Source: JAGOPY01 sp964619555
GTDB lineage: Bacteria; Bacteroidota; Bacteroidia; Bacteroidales; JAGOPY01
Reading direction: 5' to 3'
Length of the DNA: 64,000 nucleotides
Assembly: GCA_964619555.1 (NCBI GenBank)
Contig: CAZUDV010000009.1
Location: 124,001 to 188,000, forward strand
Every line of letters starts with the position of its first letter. Positions within the stretch are counted from its first letter, which is position 1. The position numbers and the translations under genes were made by a program. Under the pieces are notes generated by a model. It did no database searches and was not told the origin of the DNA. It worked only from the letters and a program-made list of their open reading frames with translations. Shown here one piece after another: positions 18,042-26,369 of this stretch.

Positions 18042-21000
18042 ATGAAAAAGTCAACTTTTCTGGCCTTTATCTTATTTACAATCATGATCAACGTCATAGG
18101 TCAAAACAACTACCAGAACGAATGGAATGAGGTCGAATCCCTCGTTCGCAAAGGATTGCCGCAATCAGCCCTGAAAATTGCAGAACAGATCTATGCCGAT
18201 GCCAGGACGGCAAACAATGCGCCCCAGTTTTTAAAAGCCTCCATCTACCTGGTTAAATTACAATCCGATTACCAGGAAGATTTTCTGGAGAAAAATATTG
18301 AACGGTTGAACAAAGAGCTGGCAGAAAGCAAATCCCCGGTAAAGCAGATCCATCATTCCATCCTCGCCGAGCTTTACTGGCGCTATTACCAGGCTAACCG
18401 GTATCTTTTCATGGACAGGTCCGCCCTGGCCAAACCTGACCGGTCAGATATCAGGACCTGGGATGTCAGAACATTGATCGATGAAGTTTCCGGCCATTAC
18501 CGTGCCTCCCTCGAAGACAAGGACATATTGCAGGGCACTGCCCTTGGCATGTATGATCCCATCATCGAACAGAAAGAAGGCTCTAGAAAATATCGTCCGA
18601 CACTTTATGATTTTCTGGCCCACCGTGCACTGGATTTTTTTATGAATGAAGAAGCGGGGCTGACCCGACCGGCCATTTCTTTCAGCATAGATAAGCCGGA
18701 ATATTTCCTTCCCGCTTCGGAATTTGTTTCTTTAGCGCTTGAAAGGACAGGAAACAATGAGTTCAGGCTGGAATCCCTGCAAATCCTCCGGGAACTCCTC
18801 CGGTTCCACCTGGATGACGATGATCCGGCGGCACTGATCGATGCTGACCTGAAACGGATCCGTTTTGTGGAAGAAAATGCCGTGATGCCGGAACGATTCG
18901 AACTTTATCTCAAGGCGCTGGAAAATATCCGCAATGTGTTTTCGCAACACCCCAATTCTACCGATGCCAGCTACGAGATCGCGCTTGAATATTTAAGAAG
19001 GGGAGCGCAATACAATCCTTTTATTTCAGAAGACTATCGATGGGATATCAAAAAAGCAAAGGAAACCTGTGAACATGCCGTGAATTCCTTCCCGGGAAGC
19101 GATGGCGCAAAGAATTGCAGCATCCTGCTGGAGGAAATGATCAGGCCCGCCCTTTCCTTCGACATCAAATATGCCAATCTCCCGGAAAATCCATTCCTTG
19201 CCTCACTGGAATTTAAAAACCTGAAAAAGGTTTACTTCAGGATCATATCCATGGATCCCGGGGAAGACCGGCAATTGAAGCAGAAGCAACGGAATGAGGG
19301 TCTCGTTGACAAATACAGGTCTGTCACACCTCTTAAGTCATGGAGCATTGACCTGCCGGATCCGGGAGATTTCCAGGGCCATACTACCCAGATCAGGATA
19401 GCTTCACTGTCAAAAGGTTACTATGTGCTTCTTGCATCCGAAGATCCGGAGTTCTCTACTAATAATAAAATAGTGGCCCATGCCTCTTTCTGGATAACCG
19501 GTATCAGTTATATAACGGAAAACAAACAGGATGACGGACAGATCGAAATATTCGTGCTGGACCGGCAGAAGGGGATTGCGATGAAAGGCGTCAAGGCCCA
19601 GGCCTATGTGAGGGATTACGATTATTCCACGCGGTCGTACCAGAACCGGCCCATGGATAGTTACCTGACCGATGATGACGGTCGGATTTCCATTTCATCT
19701 CAAAATGCATCCAAGACTTTCTACCTCGAATTTACCTCGGGGGATGACCGTTTTTACACGGAAAATTACTTCTACATATATCCCCCCAGGCAGGAAGAAA
19801 AGAGCCATGATATCACCTACTTCTTTACTGACCGGTCTATTTACAGACCCGGCCAGACGATCTATTTCAAGGGGATTGTTTTAAAGAGAACAGGCGGGAA
19901 TTCTGTTGTACAACCCGGATTTTCCAGCCTGGTTGCCCTCTACGATGCCAATGGGCAGAAAGTGTCGGAGCTTTTGTTGACAACAAATGATTTCGGGTCT
20001 TTCAATGGTGTTTTCACGGCGCCTGCGGGAGGATTAACCGGTGAAATGAGCATCCGGAACGAATCCGGAAGCGCCACATTCTCGGTAGAGGAATACAAAA
20101 GACCGAAATTCCGGGTGGAAATAGATTCCCTGGAAGGTCATTACCGTTTGAACGAACCGGTTACCGTTACCGGTAAGGCACTCGCCTATGCCGGAAACGC
20201 CGTCGACCAGGCTGATGTTACTTACAGGGTGGTCCGGACAGCCCGTTTTCCGGTCTGGCGCGACTGGTGGTACTGGTTTCCGAATGTACCTGAAACTGAA
20301 ATCCTTCACGGTCAGACGAAGACATCGGCCGATGGCTCCTTCAGCCTGACATTTACAGCATATCCCGACCTTCAGGTAGATCCAAAATTTCAGCCGGTCT
20401 TCAATTACCGGATCCTGGTCGATGTGACGGATATGACAGGAGAAATGCGTTCAGCCGACGAGATGGTCTCGGTGGGTTATCAGGCTATGTTGCTGGATAT
20501 TAATATTCCGGATAAGGTTAACAGCAAGGGCGGCGAAACCTTCGAAATATCGTCAAAAAATCTGAACGGGAAGCCGGTTCAGGCTGCGGGTAAGATGATT
20601 GTTTATCCACTCGAAGCCCCGGCAAGATTGCTCCGCGACCGTTCCTGGGACAGGCCTGACGTATTCGTCATACCCGAACCGGAATTCCGGAAGGACTTTC
20701 CTAACGAGATTTATTCGAATGAAACGGATCCGGAAACCTGGAACAAGGGAAAAGCGATAGTTGACAGGTCTTTCAACACAGACAACCCGGGTGAGGCATC
20801 TCTTGGAAACCTGTCAGGCTGGAAAGCGGGTAATTACCTCCTGGTGCTGGAATCCACCGATGCTTTCGGACAGAAAGTCGAGGCCAAAAAGTTCTTTGCT
20901 GTCTATCACCCCGATGATGAAGTTCTTCCGGTCAATAAACCGTTCTGGCATGCTGTTTTAAACCATCAGGGCGAGCCCGGGGATACGGCTGTATTTATTG

Positions 21001-24000
21001 TCGGAAGCGGGGAAAAGAATGTGAAATTGCTCTATGAGATTGAAAATGACGGTAAACTTGTCAAACGTGAATGGATTGCGCTAAGCCAGTCCAAGAAGAA
21101 AGTCATCATCCCCATTAAGGAAGAATTTCGCGGTAATTTCTTCGTAAAATTTTTGTTTGTGAAGGAAAACCGAAGTTACCAGTGCACCGAAAAGGTAATC
21201 GTACCCTATACGGACCGCGAATTGAAGATCACCACCGAGACCTTCCGGAGTACGCTGATACCCGGGCAGGAAGAGGAATGGCGAATCCGGATCACCGGGA
21301 TGAAAGGAGAAAAAGTAACTTCCGAACTGCTTGCCTCGATGTATGATGCATCCCTGGACGCTTTCAGGGAACATGGCTGGTACTTCGATCTGTATCCTAC
21401 CCGCCACGCCTCGCTGAGCTGGGATACGCGCAGTGCATTTAACAATTCTCCCGCCCAGATGGTCCGCAAAGTGCCGGCATCTGAAAATTCACCTGTTACC
21501 AGGGAATACGACCAATTGAACTGGTTCGGTTTCAATTATTACAGGGGAGGTATGCCACGATGGTTGGGCGGGAACCGGATGATGATGAAAAATTTTGATG
21601 CAATGGCTGCCCCCGGAATGGCAGAAAGTGAAGCACCTGCTGACGAAGTGACCAGTCTGGAAGGAGGACAGCAAATTCCTCCGGTGGAAGAAGGAGGCGT
21701 CATAAAGCCACAGGAGGTCCCGGTCCGCCGCAATTTTGCCGAAACGGCATTTTTCTTCCCTTCATTGACCACCGATGACCAGGGCGATGCCATTTTGAAA
21801 TTCACCGTTCCGGAATCCCTTACGGCATGGAATTTCATGATGCTGGCCTATACCAGGGATCTGAAGACCGGGCAGCTGGAAAAAGAGGTCGTCACCCGAA
21901 AGGACCTTATGGTAATGCCCAATCCGCCGAGGTTCTTCCGGGAAGGCGACAGGATTTCCTTCAGCGCCAAGGTGGTGAGCCTGGCTGAAGAAAGACTGCA
22001 AGGAGAGGTAACTGCCGAATTTTTCGATGCCCTTACTATGAAGCCGATCGACGGACTTGTCGGAAACCAGTTGCCTGGGCAAAGCTTTGACATTGCAATG
22101 GGCAGCAGCCAGGTCTTCGGATGGCAGATCACAGTGCCGGAAACCATGGAGGCGATCGTATGCCGCGTGAAAGCGGTTTCCGGTTCCATGGCCGACGGAG
22201 AGGAGATCGTCATCCCGGTATTGCCCAACCGTATGCTGGTGACCGAAACCCTCCCTATGCCTGTCAATGGAAATTCGACCCGTAACTTTACGTTTGAGAA
22301 ACTGGTCAATTCAGGCAAACTGGCAACACTGAAGAGTTACAGACTGACACTGGAATTTACTTCAAACCCGGCCTGGTATGCCGTACAGGCACTGCCTTAC
22401 CTGACCGGGAATCCAACGGAATCAGCCGATAACCTTTTTACCCGTTTCTATGCCAACAGCCTGGCTGGCTATATCGCCAATTCCAGCCCCAAGATCAGGC
22501 AGGTGTTCGACAACTGGAAAACCCTGAGCCCCGATGCATTTTTATCCAATCTGGAGAAGAACCAGGAGCTGAAAGCAGTATTGTTGAATGAGACCCCCTG
22601 GGTGATGGAAGCCAGGGACGAGACGGAGCGCAAAAAAAGGATAGCTGTTCTGTTCGACCTTAACCGCATGGCGGATGAAAAACAGTCTGATTTGGGAAAA
22701 CTCCGGCAAATGCAATCGCCCAATGGCGGGTGGCCCTGGTTCGAGGGGATGCCGGATAACCGGTATATCACCCAGGCCATTATTACCGGTATTGGCAAGT
22801 TGCAGCATCTCGGGGTCATCGATCTGGAAAAGGAACCTGACCTGGCCGGTATGGTCAACCGGGCTATGTTCTATATGGACGCCAGGATTGGCGAGGATTA
22901 TGAGAACCTGAAACGGATGGATAAGATTGATCTTGATGATAATCATATCAGCTCTGTCCAGGTACAGTACCTGTATTCCAGAAGCCTCCTGGTGGACCTG
23001 GCGGAGATCAATCCGTCCGGGAAAGAAGCTTTTGAATATTACAAAGGACAGGCCAGGAAGTACTGGCTGCAGCAGGATAAATACCTCCAGGGGATGATCG
23101 CACTGGCATTGTTCCGGTTAGGTGAAGAGGAGGTGCCCGGGGATATCCTCCGCTCTCTTCATGAAAATGCCCTTTGGGATGAAGAAATGGGGCTTTACTG
23201 GCGTGATGAAGGCGGTTATTACTGGCACCAGGCGCCCATTGAGCGACAGGCCCTTATGATCGAGGCTTTCAGTGAGGTAGCAAAGGACCAGGGAGCCGTT
23301 GAACAGCTCAAGATCTGGTTGCTGAAGCAAAAGCAGACCCAGGACTGGAAGACGCCACGGGCTACCGCGGATGCGATCTATGCCCTGATATTGAAAGGGA
23401 CCGATCTGCTGGCCAGTGATGAACTGGTGGATGTAAAAGTCGGTGGCCAGTTGATCGAACCATTAAAGCTCGACGGAGTGCAGGTGGAATCCGGTACCGG
23501 GTATTTCCAGACCAGCTGGTTAAAAAAGGAAATCACCCCGCAATTGGGTAATATAACGGTGACCAAGAAAGATGAAGGAATTGCCTGGGGAGCGATGTAC
23601 TGGCAGTATTATGAGCAACTCGATAAGATAACACCGGCAAAAAGCCCATTGAGTATTGAAAAGGAACTGTACCTGGAGAAGAACACTGCTGCCGGCCCGG
23701 TGCTGGAGCTGGTGAATGATGCCACTGCGCTGAAGACGGGGGACAAGGTGACGGTAAGAGTGGTGATCCGCACCGACCGCGATCTGGAGTTCGTGCATAT
23801 GAAAGATATGCGGGCCGCGGCTTTCGAACCGGTGGAAGTGCTTTCCGGATACCGGTACCAGGGCGGCTTGGGCTATTATGAGTCGATACGGGATGCTTCC
23901 GTCAATTTCTTCTTCGATTATCTTCGGAAAGGGACGTATGTGTTTGAATACACCGTGAATGTTACTCAGAAGGGATATTTTTCCAATGGCATCACCTCAA

Positions 24001-24065
24001 TTCAATGCCTTTATGCGCCGGAGTTCGCGGCTCATAGCCATGGGGAAATGGTTAAGGTAGAATAG
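18042..24065 (+). CDS. Alpha-2-macroglobulin family protein lacking the thioester cysteine
   Basis: A 2007-residue secreted protein with a signal peptide ending near residue 21. Helical N-terminal repeats come first, then macroglobulin domains; the MG2-like TDRSIYRPGQTIYFKG segment lies near residues 598-613. The A2M signature FFFPSLTTDDQGDAILKFTVPES is at about 1236-1260, just after a Met/Ala/Pro-rich bait-like stretch (1175-1230). The helical TED-like domain starts with LPYLTGNPTESADN (near 1450) where thioester members have a CxEQ motif. The cysteine and glutamine are missing, so covalent trapping is not expected. QSPNGGWPWFEGM (near 1555) marks the next TED helices. Bacterial A2Ms are thought to trap foreign proteases at the envelope. 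The gene stands alone, with a palindromic terminator-like repeat 44 bp downstream. Confidence 0.9.
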   Translation: MKKSTFLAFILFTIMINVIGQNNYQNEWNEVESLVRKGLPQSALKIAEQIYADARTANNAPQFLKASIYLVKLQSDYQEDFLEKNIERLNKELAESKSPVKQIHHSILAELYWRYYQANRYLFMDRSALAKPDRSDIRTWDVRTLIDEVSGHYRASLEDKDILQGTALGMYDPIIEQKEGSRKYRPTLYDFLAHRALDFFMNEEAGLTRPAISFSIDKPEYFLPASEFVSLALERTGNNEFRLESLQILRELLRFHLDDDDPAALIDADLKRIRFVEENAVMPERFELYLKALENIRNVFSQHPNSTDASYEIALEYLRRGAQYNPFISEDYRWDIKKAKETCEHAVNSFPGSDGAKNCSILLEEMIRPALSFDIKYANLPENPFLASLEFKNLKKVYFRIISMDPGEDRQLKQKQRNEGLVDKYRSVTPLKSWSIDLPDPGDFQGHTTQIRIASLSKGYYVLLASEDPEFSTNNKIVAHASFWITGISYITENKQDDGQIEIFVLDRQKGIAMKGVKAQAYVRDYDYSTRSYQNRPMDSYLTDDDGRISISSQNASKTFYLEFTSGDDRFYTENYFYIYPPRQEEKSHDITYFFTDRSIYRPGQTIYFKGIVLKRTGGNSVVQPGFSSLVALYDANGQKVSELLLTTNDFGSFNGVFTAPAGGLTGEMSIRNESGSATFSVEEYKRPKFRVEIDSLEGHYRLNEPVTVTGKALAYAGNAVDQADVTYRVVRTARFPVWRDWWYWFPNVPETEILHGQTKTSADGSFSLTFTAYPDLQVDPKFQPVFNYRILVDVTDMTGEMRSADEMVSVGYQAMLLDINIPDKVNSKGGETFEISSKNLNGKPVQAAGKMIVYPLEAPARLLRDRSWDRPDVFVIPEPEFRKDFPNEIYSNETDPETWNKGKAIVDRSFNTDNPGEASLGNLSGWKAGNYLLVLESTDAFGQKVEAKKFFAVYHPDDEVLPVNKPFWHAVLNHQGEPGDTAVFIVGSGEKNVKLLYEIENDGKLVKREWIALSQSKKKVIIPIKEEFRGNFFVKFLFVKENRSYQCTEKVIVPYTDRELKITTETFRSTLIPGQEEEWRIRITGMKGEKVTSELLASMYDASLDAFREHGWYFDLYPTRHASLSWDTRSAFNNSPAQMVRKVPASENSPVTREYDQLNWFGFNYYRGGMPRWLGGNRMMMKNFDAMAAPGMAESEAPADEVTSLEGGQQIPPVEEGGVIKPQEVPVRRNFAETAFFFPSLTTDDQGDAILKFTVPESLTAWNFMMLAYTRDLKTGQLEKEVVTRKDLMVMPNPPRFFREGDRISFSAKVVSLAEERLQGEVTAEFFDALTMKPIDGLVGNQLPGQSFDIAMGSSQVFGWQITVPETMEAIVCRVKAVSGSMADGEEIVIPVLPNRMLVTETLPMPVNGNSTRNFTFEKLVNSGKLATLKSYRLTLEFTSNPAWYAVQALPYLTGNPTESADNLFTRFYANSLAGYIANSSPKIRQVFDNWKTLSPDAFLSNLEKNQELKAVLLNETPWVMEARDETERKKRIAVLFDLNRMADEKQSDLGKLRQMQSPNGGWPWFEGMPDNRYITQAIITGIGKLQHLGVIDLEKEPDLAGMVNRAMFYMDARIGEDYENLKRMDKIDLDDNHISSVQVQYLYSRSLLVDLAEINPSGKEAFEYYKGQARKYWLQQDKYLQGMIALALFRLGEEEVPGDILRSLHENALWDEEMGLYWRDEGGYYWHQAPIERQALMIEAFSEVAKDQGAVEQLKIWLLKQKQTQDWKTPRATADAIYALILKGTDLLASDELVDVKVGGQLIEPLKLDGVQVESGTGYFQTSWLKKEITPQLGNITVTKKDEGIAWGAMYWQYYEQLDKITPAKSPLSIEKELYLEKNTAAGPVLELVNDATALKTGDKVTVRVVIRTDRDLEFVHMKDMRAAAFEPVEVLSGYRYQGGLGYYESIRDASVNFFFDYLRKGTYVFEYTVNVTQKGYFSNGITSIQCLYAPEFAAHSHGEMVKVE

Positions 24066-24109
24066 TTGGGATTGATTAGATTGAAGAGGCTGAGAATGTG
24101 AGTGATAGA

Positions 24110-24147
24110 AAAAAACGTACTACCACTATAGTGGTACTACGTTTTTT
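24110..24147. repeat. CCACTATAGTGG palindrome, copy 1
   Basis: A 38-bp inverted repeat with one mismatch between its 19-nt arms, A-run at the left end and T-run at the right. It lies between the A2M gene and the radical SAM gene and could end transcription in both directions. Confidence 0.85.
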
Positions 24148-24163
24148 GAAAATTTAACATGGA

Positions 24164-25168
24164 ATGAAGCATTTTACCATCCCGATCTTCATCCCGCAAC
24201 TGGGATGTCCTTTCCAGTGTATCTTTTGCGACCAGGAAAAGATCACCAGCCGGGGGCATGTGCCGGATTCCGAAGAGGTTCACAATATCATTTCGCAATA
24301 TCATTGCTCATTTCCCAAGGGGAAGAAACATGTGGAGGTCGGATTTTTCGGTGGCAACTTTACAGGCCTTTCGTTAGCGGAGCAGGAAAAATATCTTCAA
24401 GTAGTATTCCCATACTTGCAGGACGGGACTATACAGGGTATACGGCTATCCACGCGTCCGGATTATATTGATGAGGATAGATTGTCGATGCTTAAAAAAT
24501 ATGGTGTTACAACTATAGAGCTCGGGGCGCAATCGCTGGATGAGGAGGTTTTATGCAAGGCAGCACGTGGACATACCGCAGGAGATGTGGAGATGGCCTC
24601 CCGTCTGATTCGAATGCACGGATTCAGGCTCGGGTTACAGATGATGATCGGCTTGCCGGGAGATTCGCTGGAAAAGACTTTATATACAACCGACAGGATC
24701 ATCAGTCTCGGGGCACGTGAAACCAGGATATACCCTGTACTGGTGATCAAAGATACCAAACTGGAAGAATGGTACCGGGAAGGAAAATATTTGCCGCTGT
24801 CGTTGGAAGAGGCTGTTTTTTGGCTAAAGACTATTATACCTTTATTCGAAGCTGCCCATGTTGAAGTGACCCGCGTAGGATTGCATTCTTCCATAGGACT
24901 CCAGACAGGAAAAGAACTCGTTGCCGGCCCGTATCATTCTTCCATCAGGGAACTGGCTATGACCGAGGTCTGGTGGGACCGTCTAATGAAATTTATTAGT
25001 GAACAAAAGGGTGATCGGATAACAATTACTGTTCATCCTTCACAATACAATATCGCGATTGGTTATTATGGCAAAAACCGAAAAAGGCTTTTGAATTATT
25101 ACCGATCTGTCAACTTTACAGAGGATAATTTTTTGAATGAATCTGAATTCCGTGTTGATCATCACTGA
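24164..25168 (+). CDS. Elp3-like radical SAM protein
   Basis: 334 residues. The CPFQCIFC motif (Cys15, Cys19, Cys22) is the CxxxCxxC site that binds the 4Fe-4S cluster and S-adenosylmethionine. FFGGNFTGL, RLSTRPDYID, TTIELGAQSLD and GLQMMIGLPGD follow, as in the Elp3/HemN-like branch (oxygen-independent coproporphyrinogen oxidase-like and elongator-3-like proteins). No acetyltransferase domain is present, so it is not full Elp3; members of this short group have unknown substrates. The end overlaps the next gene by 32 bp, which implies translational coupling with the DUF6873 protein. The ATG at 24164 was preferred, 17 bp after the palindrome. Confidence 0.85.
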   Translation: MKHFTIPIFIPQLGCPFQCIFCDQEKITSRGHVPDSEEVHNIISQYHCSFPKGKKHVEVGFFGGNFTGLSLAEQEKYLQVVFPYLQDGTIQGIRLSTRPDYIDEDRLSMLKKYGVTTIELGAQSLDEEVLCKAARGHTAGDVEMASRLIRMHGFRLGLQMMIGLPGDSLEKTLYTTDRIISLGARETRIYPVLVIKDTKLEEWYREGKYLPLSLEEAVFWLKTIIPLFEAAHVEVTRVGLHSSIGLQTGKELVAGPYHSSIRELAMTEVWWDRLMKFISEQKGDRITITVHPSQYNIAIGYYGKNRKRLLNYYRSVNFTEDNFLNESEFRVDHH

Positions 25169-25844
25169 CGGCAAGATATCGCCGGAGGCGAAGGAGAAAC
25201 TTACCCGTTATGGTGAGTTGATGGAACTAATGACCGAAGGCATTACTTATCCCGCTATTTCCGGGCATCCCGATATCTTTTTCTGCCAGGCGCCGGGGTA
25301 TTTGATCGTAGCCCCCAACCTTCCGGAAAATTCATTTAATCAATTAGCAAAACATGGTATAGGTTTTAGAGTGGGTGGGTTAACCGTTGGCCCCAGGTAT
25401 CCATCCTCCTGTCGTTACAATGCCGTTGCGACGGACACATTCCTCATCCACAACTTCCGCCACACAGATTTAATGATCACCAGGACCCTGGAAGATCTGC
25501 AGTCCATTCATGTGGAACAGGGTTATTGCCGGTGCAATCTGCTTCCTTTGAAGGGCGGTTATTTTATTACGTCGGACGAGGGGATTTACCACGAGCTAGA
25601 GAGAAATGATTTACAGGGGCTGAAAGTCCATCCTTCAGGCATTCAATTGGATGGCTTCCCTCACGGCTTTTTCGGCGGCTGTTGCGGAGTATTTGACAAT
25701 ACGGTATTTCTCAACGGAAACCTGAATCATTTCCCGGAAGGCAAGAAAGTCCGGGAGTTTTTGGTGGAATTGGAATATGAAATCGTAGAACTGGCAGATG
25801 GCCCGTTGGTGGATGTGGGAAGTATCTTGTTTATAAAAATGTGA
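25137..25844 (+). CDS. DUF6873-like protein, predicted GME fold
   Basis: 235 residues. The sequence recalls the clostridial family called DUF6873 GME fold: GHPDIFFCQ, IHNFRHTD, VEQGYCRCN, TSDEGIYHEL and GFPHGFFGGCCGVFDN. The GME (amidinotransferase/guanidine-modifying) fold includes arginine deiminases and dimethylarginine hydrolases. The late GGCCG segment (near residue 180) holds cysteines that could be catalytic, but I cannot verify the family active site from sequence alone. It overlaps the radical SAM gene by 32 bp, so the two products are likely made together and may act on the same substrate. The stop is followed by an AT-rich inverted repeat and palindrome copy 2. Confidence 0.7.
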   Translation: MNLNSVLIITDGKISPEAKEKLTRYGELMELMTEGITYPAISGHPDIFFCQAPGYLIVAPNLPENSFNQLAKHGIGFRVGGLTVGPRYPSSCRYNAVATDTFLIHNFRHTDLMITRTLEDLQSIHVEQGYCRCNLLPLKGGYFITSDEGIYHELERNDLQGLKVHPSGIQLDGFPHGFFGGCCGVFDNTVFLNGNLNHFPEGKKVREFLVELEYEIVELADGPLVDVGSILFIKM

Positions 25845-25847
25845 TAT

Positions 25848-25930
25848 ATGGTATGTAATATGTGGTAATTATTAAGGAAAGAGGTTGATTACAAATTACT
25901 TAATAATTATTACATACCACATAATATATT
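25848..25930. repeat. AT-rich imperfect inverted repeat
   Basis: ATATATGGTATGTAATATG with GGTAATTATTAAG on the left faces CTTAATAATTATTACATACC and ACATAATATAT on the right. The arms pair over much of their length. It sits just behind the DUF6873 stop. Confidence 0.5.
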
Positions 25931-25932
25931 TT

Positions 25933-25970
25933 AAAAATCGTAGGACCACTATAGTCGTAATACGAATTTT
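25933..25970. repeat. CCACTATAGTGG palindrome, copy 2 (diverged)
   Basis: Same layout as copy 1, with TAGGACCACTATAGTCGTAA at the centre and A-run/T-run ends. Several arm mismatches show it is an older or degraded copy. Confidence 0.75.
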
Positions 25971-26019
25971 GTAACGCTTGTCTGTCAAGGATTATAGATC
26001 GAAAAAACACTCAATTTTA

Positions 26020-26054
26020 ACTTGTCCTACCACTATAGTGGTAGGACGATTTTT
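26020..26054. repeat. CCACTATAGTGG palindrome, copy 3
   Basis: Positions 26024-26047 form a perfect 24-bp palindrome, with arms GTCCTACCACTA and TAGTGGTAGGAC, followed by GATTTTT. It lies about 50 bp after copy 2. Confidence 0.85.
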
Positions 26055-26369
26055 CATATTTAGTGCTAGCCAACCCGCTATACATCGTCTGCGGATTGAA
26101 ATTTTTTGAGATGTCATCTACCTATCAATGATCCTGTCTGAATCAGTTTTGCCTTAAGTTGTTAGGCCAGTATTCTCCGATCGTAAAGAAAAAATGTCAA
26201 TTGGTAAAATGATGAGATAAGAGGATAATGGTAAAGTATAATTTAACGCCCTGAAAAAATTAAAATCCTTCAGAATGATCAACCGGCTATTTTTCTTTTC
26301 GTTGGAAAATCTCTAAGGTAAAGATCTATAATGATGTTTGCAATGTAAATGTTACCGAACCAAAAAACC

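Larger units (their letters stand above)
25845..26369. other. Long intergenic region with AT-rich inverted repeat and two palindromes
   Basis: About 525 bp without a believable gene. It holds a loose inverted repeat of TATGGTATGTAATATG-like words (about 25848-25930) and palindrome copies 2 and 3. Then comes some 300 bp of AT-rich DNA in which I see nothing definite; it must contain the promoter of the interrupted receptor gene. Confidence 0.6.
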
